From: Ensifer adhaerens
GTDB lineage: Bacteria > Pseudomonadota > Alphaproteobacteria > Rhizobiales > Rhizobiaceae
DNA length: 64,000 nucleotides
Reading direction: 5' to 3'
NCBI RefSeq assembly: GCF_002940685.1
Contig: NZ_PNFP01000011.1
Coordinates: 186,001-250,000, forward strand
Under the pieces are notes generated by a model that saw nothing but the letters and a program-made list of their open reading frames with translations, had not been told where the DNA came from and did no database searches. Of this stretch, positions 18,829-27,254 are shown one piece after another. Made by a program: the position numbers and the translations under genes. The stretch's first letter is position 1. Every line of letters begins with the position of its first letter.

Positions 18829-19046
18829 GACCGTTCGGCTGATCGATGTCGGTCGCACTGGCCGCCTCGACCGGCCAAAAAGCAAACATGCGCTCGACCC
18901 GTGCCGGGAAGCGCCCTGTTTTTAACCCGGAGTGCCGCCATCGCGCGCCAAGGGCGCGGACGACTGAGAGCTCTCGAAACGGGTAGTGGCCTTTAAATGG
19001 AGAGGCCTGCCGCCTTTTCAAGGGCGGGAGCCTCCCTTAGAGCGAA

Positions 19047-19529
19047 TTACTTCGCGCCGATCGCGGCAAGGCCGGCGTTTGCGCAGTTTGCGTCAACGTC
19101 GCCCGACGGCGCGCCGCCGACACCGATGCCGCCGACGAGCGCCTTGCCGAACTTGATCGGCACGCCGCCGGCCTGGATCACCATGCGTGCGTCCATGTCG
19201 CGAAGGCCTTCGTTGGCGGGCTTCGACGCGATGAACTCGCCGAGGCCGGCCGTGTCACGGCCCATGGCGGCCGAGGTGAAGGCCTTGCCCTGTGCGCTGT
19301 TGCCGGTGTGCGGGCCGGAATTGTCGGCCTTCAACACCACCTTGGTCGAACCGTCACGTGCAACGACCGCGACGCTGACATTGTGGCCTTCGGCGGCGCA
19401 TGCCTTCAGCGCAGCGTCAGCAGCCTTCACGGCCATCTCGAGCGGCAGGTAAGCGGCGGTCGGAAGCTCCTGCGCGGTGGCGGCGACGGGAGCGAGAAGA
19501 GCTGCTGCAAGCACGATATTGCGGATCAT
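19047..19529 (-). CDS. Secreted HbpS/GlcG-like heme-binding protein (DUF336)
   Basis: 160 residues from the ATG at 19529, preceded by AGGAAAGGA. A signal peptide (MIRNIVLAAALLAPVAATAQ) leads into a single DUF336/HbpS-like domain: AVKAADAALKACAAEGHNVSVAVVARDGSTKVVLKAD, KAFTSAAMGRDT, and the family end MVIQAGGVPIKFGKALVGGIGVGGAPSGDVDANCANAGLAAI. Streptomyces HbpS of this family binds heme outside the membrane and modulates the SenS/SenR two-component system. Here the gene lies 88 bases downstream of a response regulator and histidine kinase on the same strand. Two tandem direct repeats in the gap suggest the regulator drives it. Confidence 0.85.
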   Translation of the reverse strand: MIRNIVLAAALLAPVAATAQELPTAAYLPLEMAVKAADAALKACAAEGHNVSVAVVARDGSTKVVLKADNSGPHTGNSAQGKAFTSAAMGRDTAGLGEFIASKPANEGLRDMDARMVIQAGGVPIKFGKALVGGIGVGGAPSGDVDANCANAGLAAIGAK

Positions 19530-19589
19530 CAATCGGTTCCTTTCCTGTTGATATGGAAAGGTTATTGCGGTTCGCCGCCCGCCGGTATT

Positions 19590-19623
19590 CGTAGCTCTTC
19601 CGTCACCATCCGTAGTTCTACGG
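19590..19623. promoter_or_regulatory. Tandem candidate response-regulator sites upstream of the HbpS-like gene
   Basis: CGTAGCTCTTCCG (19590-19602) and CGTAGTTCTACGG (19611-19623) match at 10 of 13 positions and are 21 bp apart, about two helical turns. The second sits in a perfect inverted repeat CCGTAG-TT-CTACGG (19610-19623). They lie 61-94 bases before the ATG of the HbpS-like gene, and one overlaps the stop codon of the response-regulator gene. The position fits activation by a FixJ/NarL-type dimer. Confidence 0.5.
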
Positions 19624-20226
19624 AGTTTGCGTTCCTTCGAGCCAGATGCGGGTCATCTCCGCCTGCGAGGTGCTGCCAAGCTTGGCGCCGATCGCCGCAC
19701 GATGGCTTTCCACCGTTCGCGGCGACAGGCCGAGCCCTTCGGCGATCTGGCGGGTGGTAAAACCTGCGGCGATGCGATCGAGGACCTCGCGCTCGCGCTG
19801 CGTGAGCGCTGCCAGGAGGGCAAGCGTTTCCGCTTTTTCCGCCCGCGCCTGCATCGCGCGAACCAGCATTTCCTGCCCCTTGTGGATCGCGTCGATCAGA
19901 TCCTGCTCGTCGATGGGTTTCGAGAGAAAGTCTATGGCGCCGTTGCGGAAGGCGCGCCGGCAGGCCTCGATATCGCCGTGGCCGGAGATGACGATCGTCG
20001 GCCAGTCCACCCCGCTTTCGCGGAGCTTTTCCTGCAGCTTCAGTCCGGAGATGGCCGGCATGCGGATGTCGAGGATAAGGCAGCCTGGCTCAAGGCGCGA
20101 CAACTGCCCGAGAAACGCCTGCGGATCGGCGAAGGGGATGACCTTGATGCCGACCGTCGAGAGCAGCAGGCCAAGCGCGCGGCGAACCGCATCGTCATCG
20201 TCGACGAGATAGACGGGAACGGTCAT
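19618..20226 (-). CDS. FixJ/NarL-type response regulator
   Basis: 202 residues. The receiver domain has VYLVDDDDAVRRALGLLL, GCLILDIRMPAISGLKLQEKL (phospho-acceptor Asp), ISGHGDI and LSKPIDEQDLIDAI. A LuxR-type helix-turn-helix follows: LTQREREVLDRIAAGFTTRQIAEGLGLSPRTVESHRAAIGAKLG. The architecture equals FixJ, TtrR and related regulators. The start overlaps the kinase stop by four bases (ATGA), so kinase and regulator are translationally coupled. Likely target: the HbpS-like gene just downstream. Confidence 0.93.
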   Translation of the reverse strand: MTVPVYLVDDDDAVRRALGLLLSTVGIKVIPFADPQAFLGQLSRLEPGCLILDIRMPAISGLKLQEKLRESGVDWPTIVISGHGDIEACRRAFRNGAIDFLSKPIDEQDLIDAIHKGQEMLVRAMQARAEKAETLALLAALTQREREVLDRIAAGFTTRQIAEGLGLSPRTVESHRAAIGAKLGSTSQAEMTRIWLEGTQTP

Positions 20227-21764
20227 GCTGTCTCTTCCTGTCGGGCTCGCGCCTTGGGCAAGGTCACCCGGAAAGTGGCGCCGCCATCGCCGGCCACCAA
20301 TGCGATCTCACCGCCGGCGCGTTCCACCAGGCGTTGGCTGAGGGCCAGGCCAAGCCCCGTGCCGCCAGCCCGTGTCGTCATGAACGGGGTAAAAAGGCGA
20401 GGGCGCAAGGTTTCGGGAATGCCCGGACCGTTGTCCACGACATCGAAGACCACCGAGGCATCCTCTTCCTTCAAGGTCACGGCCACGTGGGGGCTTTCGC
20501 CTCCGTGCTCGTCGAGTGCTTCCATCGCATTGCGCACCAGATTGAAGGCGACCTGTTCGATTTCGACCGGGTCGCCAACAACCGACACAGGCGTTTCCGG
20601 AAGGTGAAATTCAAGCTGGATGCGCCGCGACAGGGCGTCCTGCTCCAGCAACGCCTCGACATTGCCGAGCGCTCGGCGGAGGTCAAAGGCGCTGGAAGGC
20701 GTCGCGTGCGGCTGCGACCAGTTGCGGAACCGTTCCAGAATGCCGGAGGCCCGGCGCGCCTGGCTTACGGTGTCGTCGAGAACGGAGGCGAGTGCGGCAT
20801 GGTTCCCTTGGTTGAGCAGGCGGCGCCCGGCCTGCGCCTGGGCGAGGATCGCGGTCAGGGGCTGGGTCAATTCGTGGGCCATACCGCTCGCCATCTCTCC
20901 GAGCGCATTGACGCGCGAGGCGTGTGTGAGCCGTGAATCGAGCGCGCTCAGCCGCGCCTGCTGCTCTGCCGTGCGGGTCCGCGCCCGTTGGCGCAAGGCC
21001 GCCAGCCCCGCGAGATAGGCAAACGTGAGGGCAACGAATGTCAGGCCGGTCTGCACCGGCGGAAACATATCCGAGAGACCGATATCCATACCGGTTTCCA
21101 GCAACAGCGGTTGCGACACGCTGCTGAGCGGTCTGGAAAAGCGGATGGCATCGGGCAGTGCAGTCGGCTGAAGCAGGTTGTGTCCGTCCGGCAGCGAAAG
21201 CCGGACGGCTGTGCTCGACCGCGTCCAGAACGGCCCGCCGTCGCCGATCAGCTTGCCGGCGTCGATGGCGAGCATCAGCCCATAACGAGCCTCGTCGGTA
21301 TTGGGGCTGCGCTTGACCATCATGTAATGGTCGGGGCGCTGCGGATGGGGCAGAAGCGCGATCCGGCCATCGGAGGCCTTGGCCGCCGCGCGAATGCTCT
21401 CGGCTGTCGCTGCATCGAGCACCGCTGTCCCGATCGTCTCCGCTCCTGGCTCCAGGGGGACGAGTTGGACTTCGTCGATGCGGGGATAGAAGCGGGTAAT
21501 CGTGCGCGCGACATCGAGGAAGAGGTCGTGGCGACGCCCTTCGGAGGCAACCGCTACGGCCGATAGCGCGGTCAGATGGGCATCGTGCTGATCGGCGCGC
21601 TGGGAGGCCAGCCCATGGAGTACGGTGCTTTCCTGCTCCAGTTCGGCAACCAGGGTCTGTCGCTCACGGGTGCCGAGGGCCGCTGCCCCGACAAGCAGGA
21701 GAAGGCACCAGAGGGCAACAAGGTATAAGGGCCGCTCAAGAAACGGACGGTGGTTCGGTAGCAT
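20223..21764 (-). CDS. Membrane sensor histidine kinase (DctB/FixL-like)
   Basis: 513 residues. Membrane spans at about residues 12-30 and 238-257 frame a periplasmic domain of about 200 residues, so the signal is sensed outside the inner membrane. The cytoplasmic part has a coiled linker (RARTRTAEQQARLSALDSRL), H-box GEMASGMAHELTQPLTAILAQAQ, N-box NLVRNAMEALDEHG, DNGPGIP and GTGLGLALSQRLVERAGG. The HELTQPL form groups it with DctB/FixL-type kinases, which pair with FixJ-type regulators. Encoded in one operon with its regulator and a secreted heme-binding protein, it may sense heme or redox state through that protein. Confidence 0.9.
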   Translation of the reverse strand: MLPNHRPFLERPLYLVALWCLLLLVGAAALGTRERQTLVAELEQESTVLHGLASQRADQHDAHLTALSAVAVASEGRRHDLFLDVARTITRFYPRIDEVQLVPLEPGAETIGTAVLDAATAESIRAAAKASDGRIALLPHPQRPDHYMMVKRSPNTDEARYGLMLAIDAGKLIGDGGPFWTRSSTAVRLSLPDGHNLLQPTALPDAIRFSRPLSSVSQPLLLETGMDIGLSDMFPPVQTGLTFVALTFAYLAGLAALRQRARTRTAEQQARLSALDSRLTHASRVNALGEMASGMAHELTQPLTAILAQAQAGRRLLNQGNHAALASVLDDTVSQARRASGILERFRNWSQPHATPSSAFDLRRALGNVEALLEQDALSRRIQLEFHLPETPVSVVGDPVEIEQVAFNLVRNAMEALDEHGGESPHVAVTLKEEDASVVFDVVDNGPGIPETLRPRLFTPFMTTRAGGTGLGLALSQRLVERAGGEIALVAGDGGATFRVTLPKARARQEETA

Positions 21765-21932
21765 TGATCATTCTTGTCATTTGCAGGCTTGCTTGCACAG
21801 CTTTCTATCGTGCTGTTGTCCGGGCCGGTAGCGCGCGACGCGCCAGCCGGGAAAATACGATCCTGACAACGGAAAATCCAGAGCGCCCGGCGCAGAATGC
21901 CCGAGTGCGGTCGACGGGCGCTGACAGCGATT

Positions 21933-22394
21933 TCAGTCTGGCTTGCGCGCGACCACGAGTTTCGCCTTGAGGATCTGGACTACTTCGTTGTGCTGGTTGA
22001 TCGTCTGGCTGACGACGACGGCGATGCCGCGGTCGGGTTTCGAGCGGGACGGAATGATCTCGATCACCTCGCTTTCGACATGCAGGGTATCGCCGGGCCG
22101 GGTTGGGGCCGGCCAATTGATGTCTCCGCCGGCGCCGATGAGGCCGCCGAAAAAGGGGAGGCCGGTCTCCACGTTCAGCCGCATCGTGATCGCCGCCGTG
22201 TGCCACCCGCTTGCAGCCAGACCCTTGAAGAGCGTGTCCCTGGCGGCGGCCTCGTCCAGATGAAACGGCTGCGGGTCGAACTGCGCGGCGAAAGCCTTGA
22301 TCTGCTGCTCGTCGATCGTGTGCGTCGCGCTGGCAAAGCGCTGTCCGACGTGAAGATCCTCCAGGTAGAGACGATCCGGTCTGGAACCTTGCAT
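21933..22394 (-). CDS. MaoC-family hydratase/dehydratase
   Basis: 153 residues from the ATG at 22394, which follows GGAGGAAGG; an ATG 18 bases upstream precedes that site and is less likely. A single hot-dog domain with YLEDLHVGQRFASATHTIDEQQIKAFAAQFDPQPFHLDEAAA, where Asp and His of DPQPFH are the usual MaoC catalytic pair, then GLAASGWHTAAITMRL and DINWPAPTRPGDTLHVESEV. Family members hydrate enoyl-CoA substrates or act on similar acyl thioesters. It follows emrB by 30 bases on the same strand, but a functional link to efflux is not obvious. Confidence 0.87.
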   Translation of the reverse strand: MQGSRPDRLYLEDLHVGQRFASATHTIDEQQIKAFAAQFDPQPFHLDEAAARDTLFKGLAASGWHTAAITMRLNVETGLPFFGGLIGAGGDINWPAPTRPGDTLHVESEVIEIIPSRSKPDRGIAVVVSQTINQHNEVVQILKAKLVVARKPD

Positions 22395-22424
22395 GGGCCT
22401 TCCTCCTTCCATCGTGCCGTCGTG

Positions 22425-24041
22425 TTAGTGGGCGCCACCTGCACCCGCACCGCCAAGCTGGATCTTTCGGGTGAAGAGCAGCGCGATGGCGGCGAGCGCC
22501 AAGACGATGCCGATCACCGCGAAGGTATCGCTGAAACCCAGGATAAGCGCCTGCCGGCGGACTGTAGCACCGATCGCGGCAATCGCCTTGTGCTGTGCTA
22601 CGGCGGCATCGGTGACGCCATGTGCCATGAAATGCCGCGTCAGGTCGCCGATCCGGTCGCGGACCTCGTCGCGATAGACGGTTACGGACTGACCGATGAT
22701 GTTCGAGTGAAACTGCTCACGCTTGGTCAGGACAGTCGAAAGGGTTGCCGTGCCGACGGCACCGCCAAGGTTGCGCAGCATGTTCGACAGGCCCGAGGCG
22801 GCGGCTGCGTCGCTTGGGGCAATGCCCGCGGTGGTGATCACCGTGATCGGCGTCAGCACCAGCGCCTGGCCGATCGCACGGACGATATTCGGAACGAAGA
22901 ACTGGTCGCCGGCGCTGTCGAGCGACAGCGTCGTGTTCATGAAACAGCTGGCCGCGAAGATGCTGATGCCGACGAAACCGATGTAGCGCACGTCGAACCG
23001 CTTCATCAGCGCCGGCACGAGCGGGATGATGAGGAGCTGGGGCAAGCCCGTCCAGGCGAGCACGAGGCCGATCTGCTCGGCATTGTAGCGCTGCACCTGC
23101 CCGAGATACTGGGGAAGGATGTAGACCGTGCCGAACAGTGCCACGCCGACCAGCACGTTGACGAGAACGCCGACCCCGAAATTGCGCTGCTTGAGCAGGC
23201 GCAGCTGTACGAGCGGCTTTTCGACCTTGAGCTCGATGATGACGAAGGCGATCAGGAAGGCCGCCGCCGTCAGGGCAAGCTTGACGATGAATGGCGACTG
23301 GAACCAGTCGTCCTTGTTGCCTTCCTCAAGAACGGTCTGCAGTGCCGAAAGGCCGATGGCCATGGTGACGATGCCGGCCCAATCGCCCTCCTTGAGCAAG
23401 GACAATTGCATCGGCTTCTTCTCGAGGGTGAAATAGAGCGCGACCACCATCACCAGGCTCGGCGGAGCGTTGACGAAGAAGATCGACTGCCAGCCGTAAT
23501 TCTCGGTGAGATAGCCGCCGATCGTCGGGCCGATGGCCGGGGCGAAGGTGACCGAGAGCGCAAACAGGGCCAGCCCGAGGGGTTGCTGTGCCTTGGGCAA
23601 CCGGGTCAGCACCATGGTGAAGGCCATCGGAATGAGCACGCCGCCGGCAAAGCCCTGCAGGCTGCGCAAGGCGATCATCGAGCCGAGATCATGGGCAAAG
23701 GCACAGGCTGCCGAAAACAGGGGAAAAAGGATGGCGTTCGCCAGCATGTAGCGCCGGAACGAGAAGACGCGGCTCAAATAGTCCGTGAGCGGGATCACGA
23801 CGATCTCGCCGATGAGGTAGGAAGTCGAAATCCAGGCGCCGTTGTCGACGCCCGTGCCGATGCCGCCTTCGATATCGAGCAGCGAGGCGTTGGTGATCTG
23901 AATGTTGAGGATCGCCATGAAGGCGCCGATCAGGCCGGCAAGCACGGCGATCCAGGCCGTCGAGCTCGCCTTGTCGGGGGAGGTCGCTGCGGGCTTCGGC
24001 ACGCCGGGCGAAACCATGGGTATCGTGGTGGTGGTGGACAT
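22425..24041 (-). CDS. EmrB/QacA-type (DHA2) MFS multidrug efflux transporter
   Basis: 538 residues; the ATG follows AGGAGG. Fourteen hydrophobic segments are expected: the first begins after TAWIAVLAGLIGAFMAILNIQITNASLLDI, the DHA2 helix 1, followed by GAWISTSYLIGEIVVIPLTDYLSRVFSFRRYMLANAILF (motif A region) and LRSLQGFAGGVLIPMAFTMVLTRLP (motif B). Motif C of antiporters is GPTIGGYLTENYGWQSIFFVNAPP. It works with the HlyD-family protein encoded 48 bases upstream to expel toxic compounds, probably with a TolC-type channel encoded elsewhere. Confidence 0.93.
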   Translation of the reverse strand: MSTTTTIPMVSPGVPKPAATSPDKASSTAWIAVLAGLIGAFMAILNIQITNASLLDIEGGIGTGVDNGAWISTSYLIGEIVVIPLTDYLSRVFSFRRYMLANAILFPLFSAACAFAHDLGSMIALRSLQGFAGGVLIPMAFTMVLTRLPKAQQPLGLALFALSVTFAPAIGPTIGGYLTENYGWQSIFFVNAPPSLVMVVALYFTLEKKPMQLSLLKEGDWAGIVTMAIGLSALQTVLEEGNKDDWFQSPFIVKLALTAAAFLIAFVIIELKVEKPLVQLRLLKQRNFGVGVLVNVLVGVALFGTVYILPQYLGQVQRYNAEQIGLVLAWTGLPQLLIIPLVPALMKRFDVRYIGFVGISIFAASCFMNTTLSLDSAGDQFFVPNIVRAIGQALVLTPITVITTAGIAPSDAAAASGLSNMLRNLGGAVGTATLSTVLTKREQFHSNIIGQSVTVYRDEVRDRIGDLTRHFMAHGVTDAAVAQHKAIAAIGATVRRQALILGFSDTFAVIGIVLALAAIALLFTRKIQLGGAGAGGAH

Positions 24042-24089
24042 TGCATCCTCCTGCCAGCCCTTGGGGCCGGGACCGGCGTTTGAGCGCCC

Positions 24090-25292
24090 TCAATTTGTGC
24101 TTACCGACACGGCGGCCACCGCTGTTCCTGCGGTCCTGGTGTCGATCGTCGGGTAGACGGACATGCCTGGACGCAACACCACGTCCAGCGGACTGTTGCG
24201 GTCGAGCACGATTTTTACGGGGATACGCTGCACCACCTTGGTGAAGTTGCCCGTCGCGTTGTCGGGCGGCAGGAGCGCAAATTCCTGGCCACTTGCCGGC
24301 GATATGCTGTCGACATGGCCCTCGAAAACCTGACCAGGGAACATGTCCACTTCGATCGCCACCGTCTGCCCGGGAACCACATCGGCGAGCTGTGTTTCCT
24401 TGTAGTTGGCGACGATATAGGCCGCATGTGTCGGCACGACTGCCATGAGCTGCGTTCCGGCCTGCACGTACTGGCCGACGCGCAAGGTGCGGTTGCCGAT
24501 CACGCCTTCAATCGGTGCTGCGAGCGCGGTGTAGGAGAGGTTGAGTTCGGCCTGGTGTTCGGCCGCCCTGGCGCTGTCGAGCGCGGCCTTCGCCTGTGCA
24601 ACTTCGGCCTTGATCACATCGAGTTGCTTGACCGCGCTTGCGAGCGCGGCTGTGTCGCGGGTTACTGCCGCGCGCGCCGCGGCGATCCGCGAGGCAGCCT
24701 GCTGTGCGTTCTGCAAGGTGCCGAAGCCTTGTCTTGCGAGTTCCGAATAGCGTTTGTCGTCCTGCTCGGCGAAGGTCTGGTCGGCCTTGTCGGCCTCGAC
24801 CGTCGCCTTTGCCGAATCGATCACGGATTGCTGCGCCACGAGAGCCGACCGCTTGTTCGCGATGTTGGCTTCGGCGGCTTCGACGCCGGCCCGCGCCTGT
24901 TCGAGGCTCACCTTGAAATCGCGGTCGTCGATGCGGGCGAGAACCTGTCCTGCCTTGACTGGTTGGTTGTCGGCGACCAGCACCGCGGCGATATGGCCCG
25001 AGATCTTCGGGGCGATCGTCGTACTGTCCGCCTTCACATAGGCGTCGTCGGTCGACACCTCGAAGCGGCCCGTCGTCCAGTAGGCCCAGCCGAAGTCGGC
25101 CGCGCCGGCGACGGCGGCGATGGCAACGGACGCAAAAAGCAGATTGCGAAGCCAGCGCCTGTGGGCGCCCTGCGGGTTTGTGGCCACCGCGCTCGGGATG
25201 ACGGGCAGCGTCCGCTGCGCGTCCATGCCGGGCACGGCCTCCATCGTTTCCACGGGCTTGGCATTTTCGATGCTGAAGGACTGCTGGCTCAT
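24090..25292 (-). CDS. EmrA/HlyD-family membrane fusion protein
   Basis: 400 residues. One membrane span (about residues 47-69, NLLFASVAIAAVAGAADFGWAYW) is followed by the EmrA signature RFEVSTDDAYVKADSTTIAPKISGHIAAVLVADNQPVKAGQVLARIDDRDF (first lipoyl half), a long helical hairpin of about 120 residues, and LSYTALAAPIEGVIGNRTLRVGQYVQAGTQLMAVVP (second lipoyl half). It bridges the inner-membrane EmrB pump to an outer-membrane channel. It is the first gene of the efflux operon; the promoter region carries two related palindromic sequences. Confidence 0.93.
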   Translation of the reverse strand: MSQQSFSIENAKPVETMEAVPGMDAQRTLPVIPSAVATNPQGAHRRWLRNLLFASVAIAAVAGAADFGWAYWTTGRFEVSTDDAYVKADSTTIAPKISGHIAAVLVADNQPVKAGQVLARIDDRDFKVSLEQARAGVEAAEANIANKRSALVAQQSVIDSAKATVEADKADQTFAEQDDKRYSELARQGFGTLQNAQQAASRIAAARAAVTRDTAALASAVKQLDVIKAEVAQAKAALDSARAAEHQAELNLSYTALAAPIEGVIGNRTLRVGQYVQAGTQLMAVVPTHAAYIVANYKETQLADVVPGQTVAIEVDMFPGQVFEGHVDSISPASGQEFALLPPDNATGNFTKVVQRIPVKIVLDRNSPLDVVLRPGMSVYPTIDTRTAGTAVAAVSVSTN

Positions 25293-25348
25293 TTTCCGGT
25301 TCCTTTCACCGGTGTGGCGCGCGTCGAAGCGAATGTGCGGACCAATAA

Positions 25349-25409
25349 GGAAACTAATTCGTTTCCAAAATATTCGTGCCTCCGACCCCTGTCAAACGAA
25401 TTAGGAAAG
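25349..25409. promoter_or_regulatory. Paired palindromic operator candidates upstream of the efflux operon
   Basis: GGAAACTAATTCGTTTCC (25349-25366) has perfect 6-bp inverted arms. Its 11-bp segment CTAATTCGTTT (25354-25364) recurs inverted at 25394-25404. The sites are 57-117 bases before the emrA-like ATG. The form suits a TetR- or MarR-type repressor, but no such gene is nearby. Confidence 0.5.
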
Positions 25410-25445
25410 TTTGAGTATTCCATATTCCGGAGTGTCACTCAGGTA

Positions 25446-25466
25446 ACATGATTGCAATTGTCATGT
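25446..25466. promoter_or_regulatory. RirA-type iron-responsive operator candidate upstream of the ECF sigma gene
   Basis: ACATGA-TTGCAATTG-TCATGT has perfect 6-bp arms and contains TGA-N9-TCA (25449-25463), the pattern I recall for RirA sites. It lies 60-80 bases before the sigma-factor ATG, consistent with iron repression of the surface-signalling system. Confidence 0.6.
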
Positions 25467-25525
25467 TTTGAAACTATGAGGCGATCGGCATCGAGGGCGC
25501 CCGCCCATTCTTCAAGCGGCCGAGC

Positions 25526-26035
25526 ATGAACCAGGAACACTACGATGATTGGCTTTCTCTATACGCTGCACAGCGCAAGCCGCTCGTCGACTACGCCACC
25601 AAGCTGACGGGCCTGCGCGACGTGGCAGAAGATCTGGTGCAGGAAGCCTTTGCCATCTGCTTGTCGAAAAATGACCGCAACTACACGATCACCAAGGCGT
25701 TTCTCTACACCGTGGTGCGCAATCTCGTGCGCAATCGCCACCGGCACATGGCGGTGCGCAAGGCCGGGCATCCGGACGACGTTCCCTGGTGGGCGAGGCA
25801 TCAATGGATTGCCACGCCGGAGGCGCAGGTGATCATTCTTGATCGCGCCAGGCTGGCCGCGCGCGCCATCGAAGACCTGCCGCCGCGGACGCGGGAGGTG
25901 GTCGAGCTCTACCGGTTCGACGGTCTCACGCTTCAGCAGACCGCTGCACAGCTCGGCATGTCCGTTGCAACGGCGCACCGGCTGCTGAAGGAAGGAATGG
26001 CGAGCCTGTGGGACCAACTGGATTTTAGTACATAG
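25526..26035 (+). CDS. FecI-like ECF RNA polymerase sigma factor
   Basis: 169 residues. Region 2 shows YATKLTGLRDVAEDLVQEAFAICL and TKAFLYTVVRNLVRNRHRH, and region 4 shows AIEDLPPRTREVVELYRFDGLTLQQTAAQLGMSVATAHRLLKEGMASL. It is the ECF05-09/FecI type with two short helical domains and no extra domain. It is followed by a FecR-like anti-sigma regulator and an STN-containing TonB receptor, the standard surface-signalling order. When the receptor binds its ligand, the signal should pass through FecR to this sigma factor, which then transcribes the receptor gene. Confidence 0.93.
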   Translation: MNQEHYDDWLSLYAAQRKPLVDYATKLTGLRDVAEDLVQEAFAICLSKNDRNYTITKAFLYTVVRNLVRNRHRHMAVRKAGHPDDVPWWARHQWIATPEAQVIILDRARLAARAIEDLPPRTREVVELYRFDGLTLQQTAAQLGMSVATAHRLLKEGMASLWDQLDFST

Positions 26036-26143
26036 AACAGCCCGATACACTGCAGCGACGACATGTCGATGCATTTCCAACCAAGCTTCGATGCAACGGG
26101 CACTTGCAGCCGCCCTCAACAATCAGGTCCGGACGATCGACCG

Positions 26144-27127
26144 ATGATGCGCAGGAAGACAGAAGACGATGCCGGCGGCCTCAAGGATGAGGCAATCGAA
26201 TGGATGATCCGGCTCAACGAGTCACCGGAAACGCCGGCGCTGAAGAGGGAACTGGACGCGTGGCGCGGTCAATCGCCCGCGCATGCCGCCGCCTGGGAGA
26301 AGGCCTGTCTCCTGTGGGTCGCGATGGGGGAGGCGCCGGCGTTTTCCGAACCGGCTGAGGTCGAGGCTGCTCCCGCCGCAGGGCGCGCGCCGCGTGGCCG
26401 CAGGTGGCCGGTTCGCGCGTTCGCGAGCGCGGCTGCCGTGTTCTGCCTTCTCGTTATGCTCGGCCCTGCGATGCTGTTGCGCATGGAGGCCGACTACCGC
26501 ACGGGCACGGCCGAAATCAGGGAGGTCAATTTGCCGGATGGCAGTCGCGTGACGCTCGGACCCGACAGCGCCATCGCCTCGGACTTTGCGCCCGGAACGC
26601 GCGAGCTGCGGTTGCTCGCAGGAGAGATCTTTCTGGACGTTGCCCATGACGGCTCCAGGCCCTTTCGCGTGACCTCGCGCGACCTCGGCGTGCAGGTGCT
26701 CGGAACGGCTTTCAACGTTCGCGTCGACGGCGAGGGCACCGAGATCGGCCTCGAACGGGGCTCGGTGCGCGCCAGCGGCGCGGTTGCCGGCCACGCGGTT
26801 GACGAGACGCTTGCACCGGGCGATCTCCTTGCGGTCGACCGCCAGACAGGCGAAACGCGACGACAGGAAGCTGCGCTGGATGCGATCGGCGCCTGGCGCA
26901 CGAAGCGCCTTGTCGTGACGGACGCGACGATCGGCTCGGTCGTTGAACAGATCGGCCGCTACCACCCGGCCCTTATCGTGATTGCCGACCCGAGGTTCGC
27001 GGGCCTGCGGGTGACGGGGATCTTCAATCTGACCGATCCGGACAAGGCGCTGGTCGCGCTCGTCGCACCGCACGGGGGCAAGGTTCGGCAGATCTCGCCC
27101 TATGCCCGCGTGATCACCGGCTTCTAA
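26144..27127 (+). CDS. FecR-like anti-sigma/sigma regulator
   Basis: 327 residues from the ATG at 26144; no strong Shine-Dalgarno is seen and an ATG at 26063 is possible. The N-terminal cytoplasmic DUF4880-type segment DEAIEWMIRLNESPETPALKRELDAWRGQSPAHAAAWEKA binds the sigma factor in FecR proteins. One membrane span follows (about residues 85-108, RAFASAAAVFCLLVMLGPAMLL). The periplasmic FecR domain has REVNLPDGSRVTLGPDSAIASDF, LLAGEIFLDVAHDGSRPFRV and VQVLGTAFNVRVDG. The C-terminal part (VVEQIGRYHPALIVIADPRFAGLRVTGIFNL) is the portion that contacts the receptor signalling domain. Confidence 0.9.
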   Translation: MMRRKTEDDAGGLKDEAIEWMIRLNESPETPALKRELDAWRGQSPAHAAAWEKACLLWVAMGEAPAFSEPAEVEAAPAAGRAPRGRRWPVRAFASAAAVFCLLVMLGPAMLLRMEADYRTGTAEIREVNLPDGSRVTLGPDSAIASDFAPGTRELRLLAGEIFLDVAHDGSRPFRVTSRDLGVQVLGTAFNVRVDGEGTEIGLERGSVRASGAVAGHAVDETLAPGDLLAVDRQTGETRRQEAALDAIGAWRTKRLVVTDATIGSVVEQIGRYHPALIVIADPRFAGLRVTGIFNLTDPDKALVALVAPHGGKVRQISPYARVITGF

Positions 27128-27254
27128 GAAACCTTCTTTTAATAATCAAGTTTTTTTCCCGTTCAGGTCGAATTCACGAAAAAAATCGTCTCGGCAGGTG
27201 TTCCACTTCCGAAGGCGCGTCGTTCGAGCGCTTCCTACGGGAGAGAACTTGCAA

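Noticed and set aside
19002-19034. Hairpin after the HbpS-like gene (GAGGC...CCGCC/GGCGG...GCCTC)
   Set aside because: Stem is interrupted and no T-run follows on the minus strand, so a terminator call is not justified.
21897-24083. 728-codon open frame on the plus strand
   Set aside because: Antisense to maoC and the EmrB-type transporter; no membrane or family pattern.
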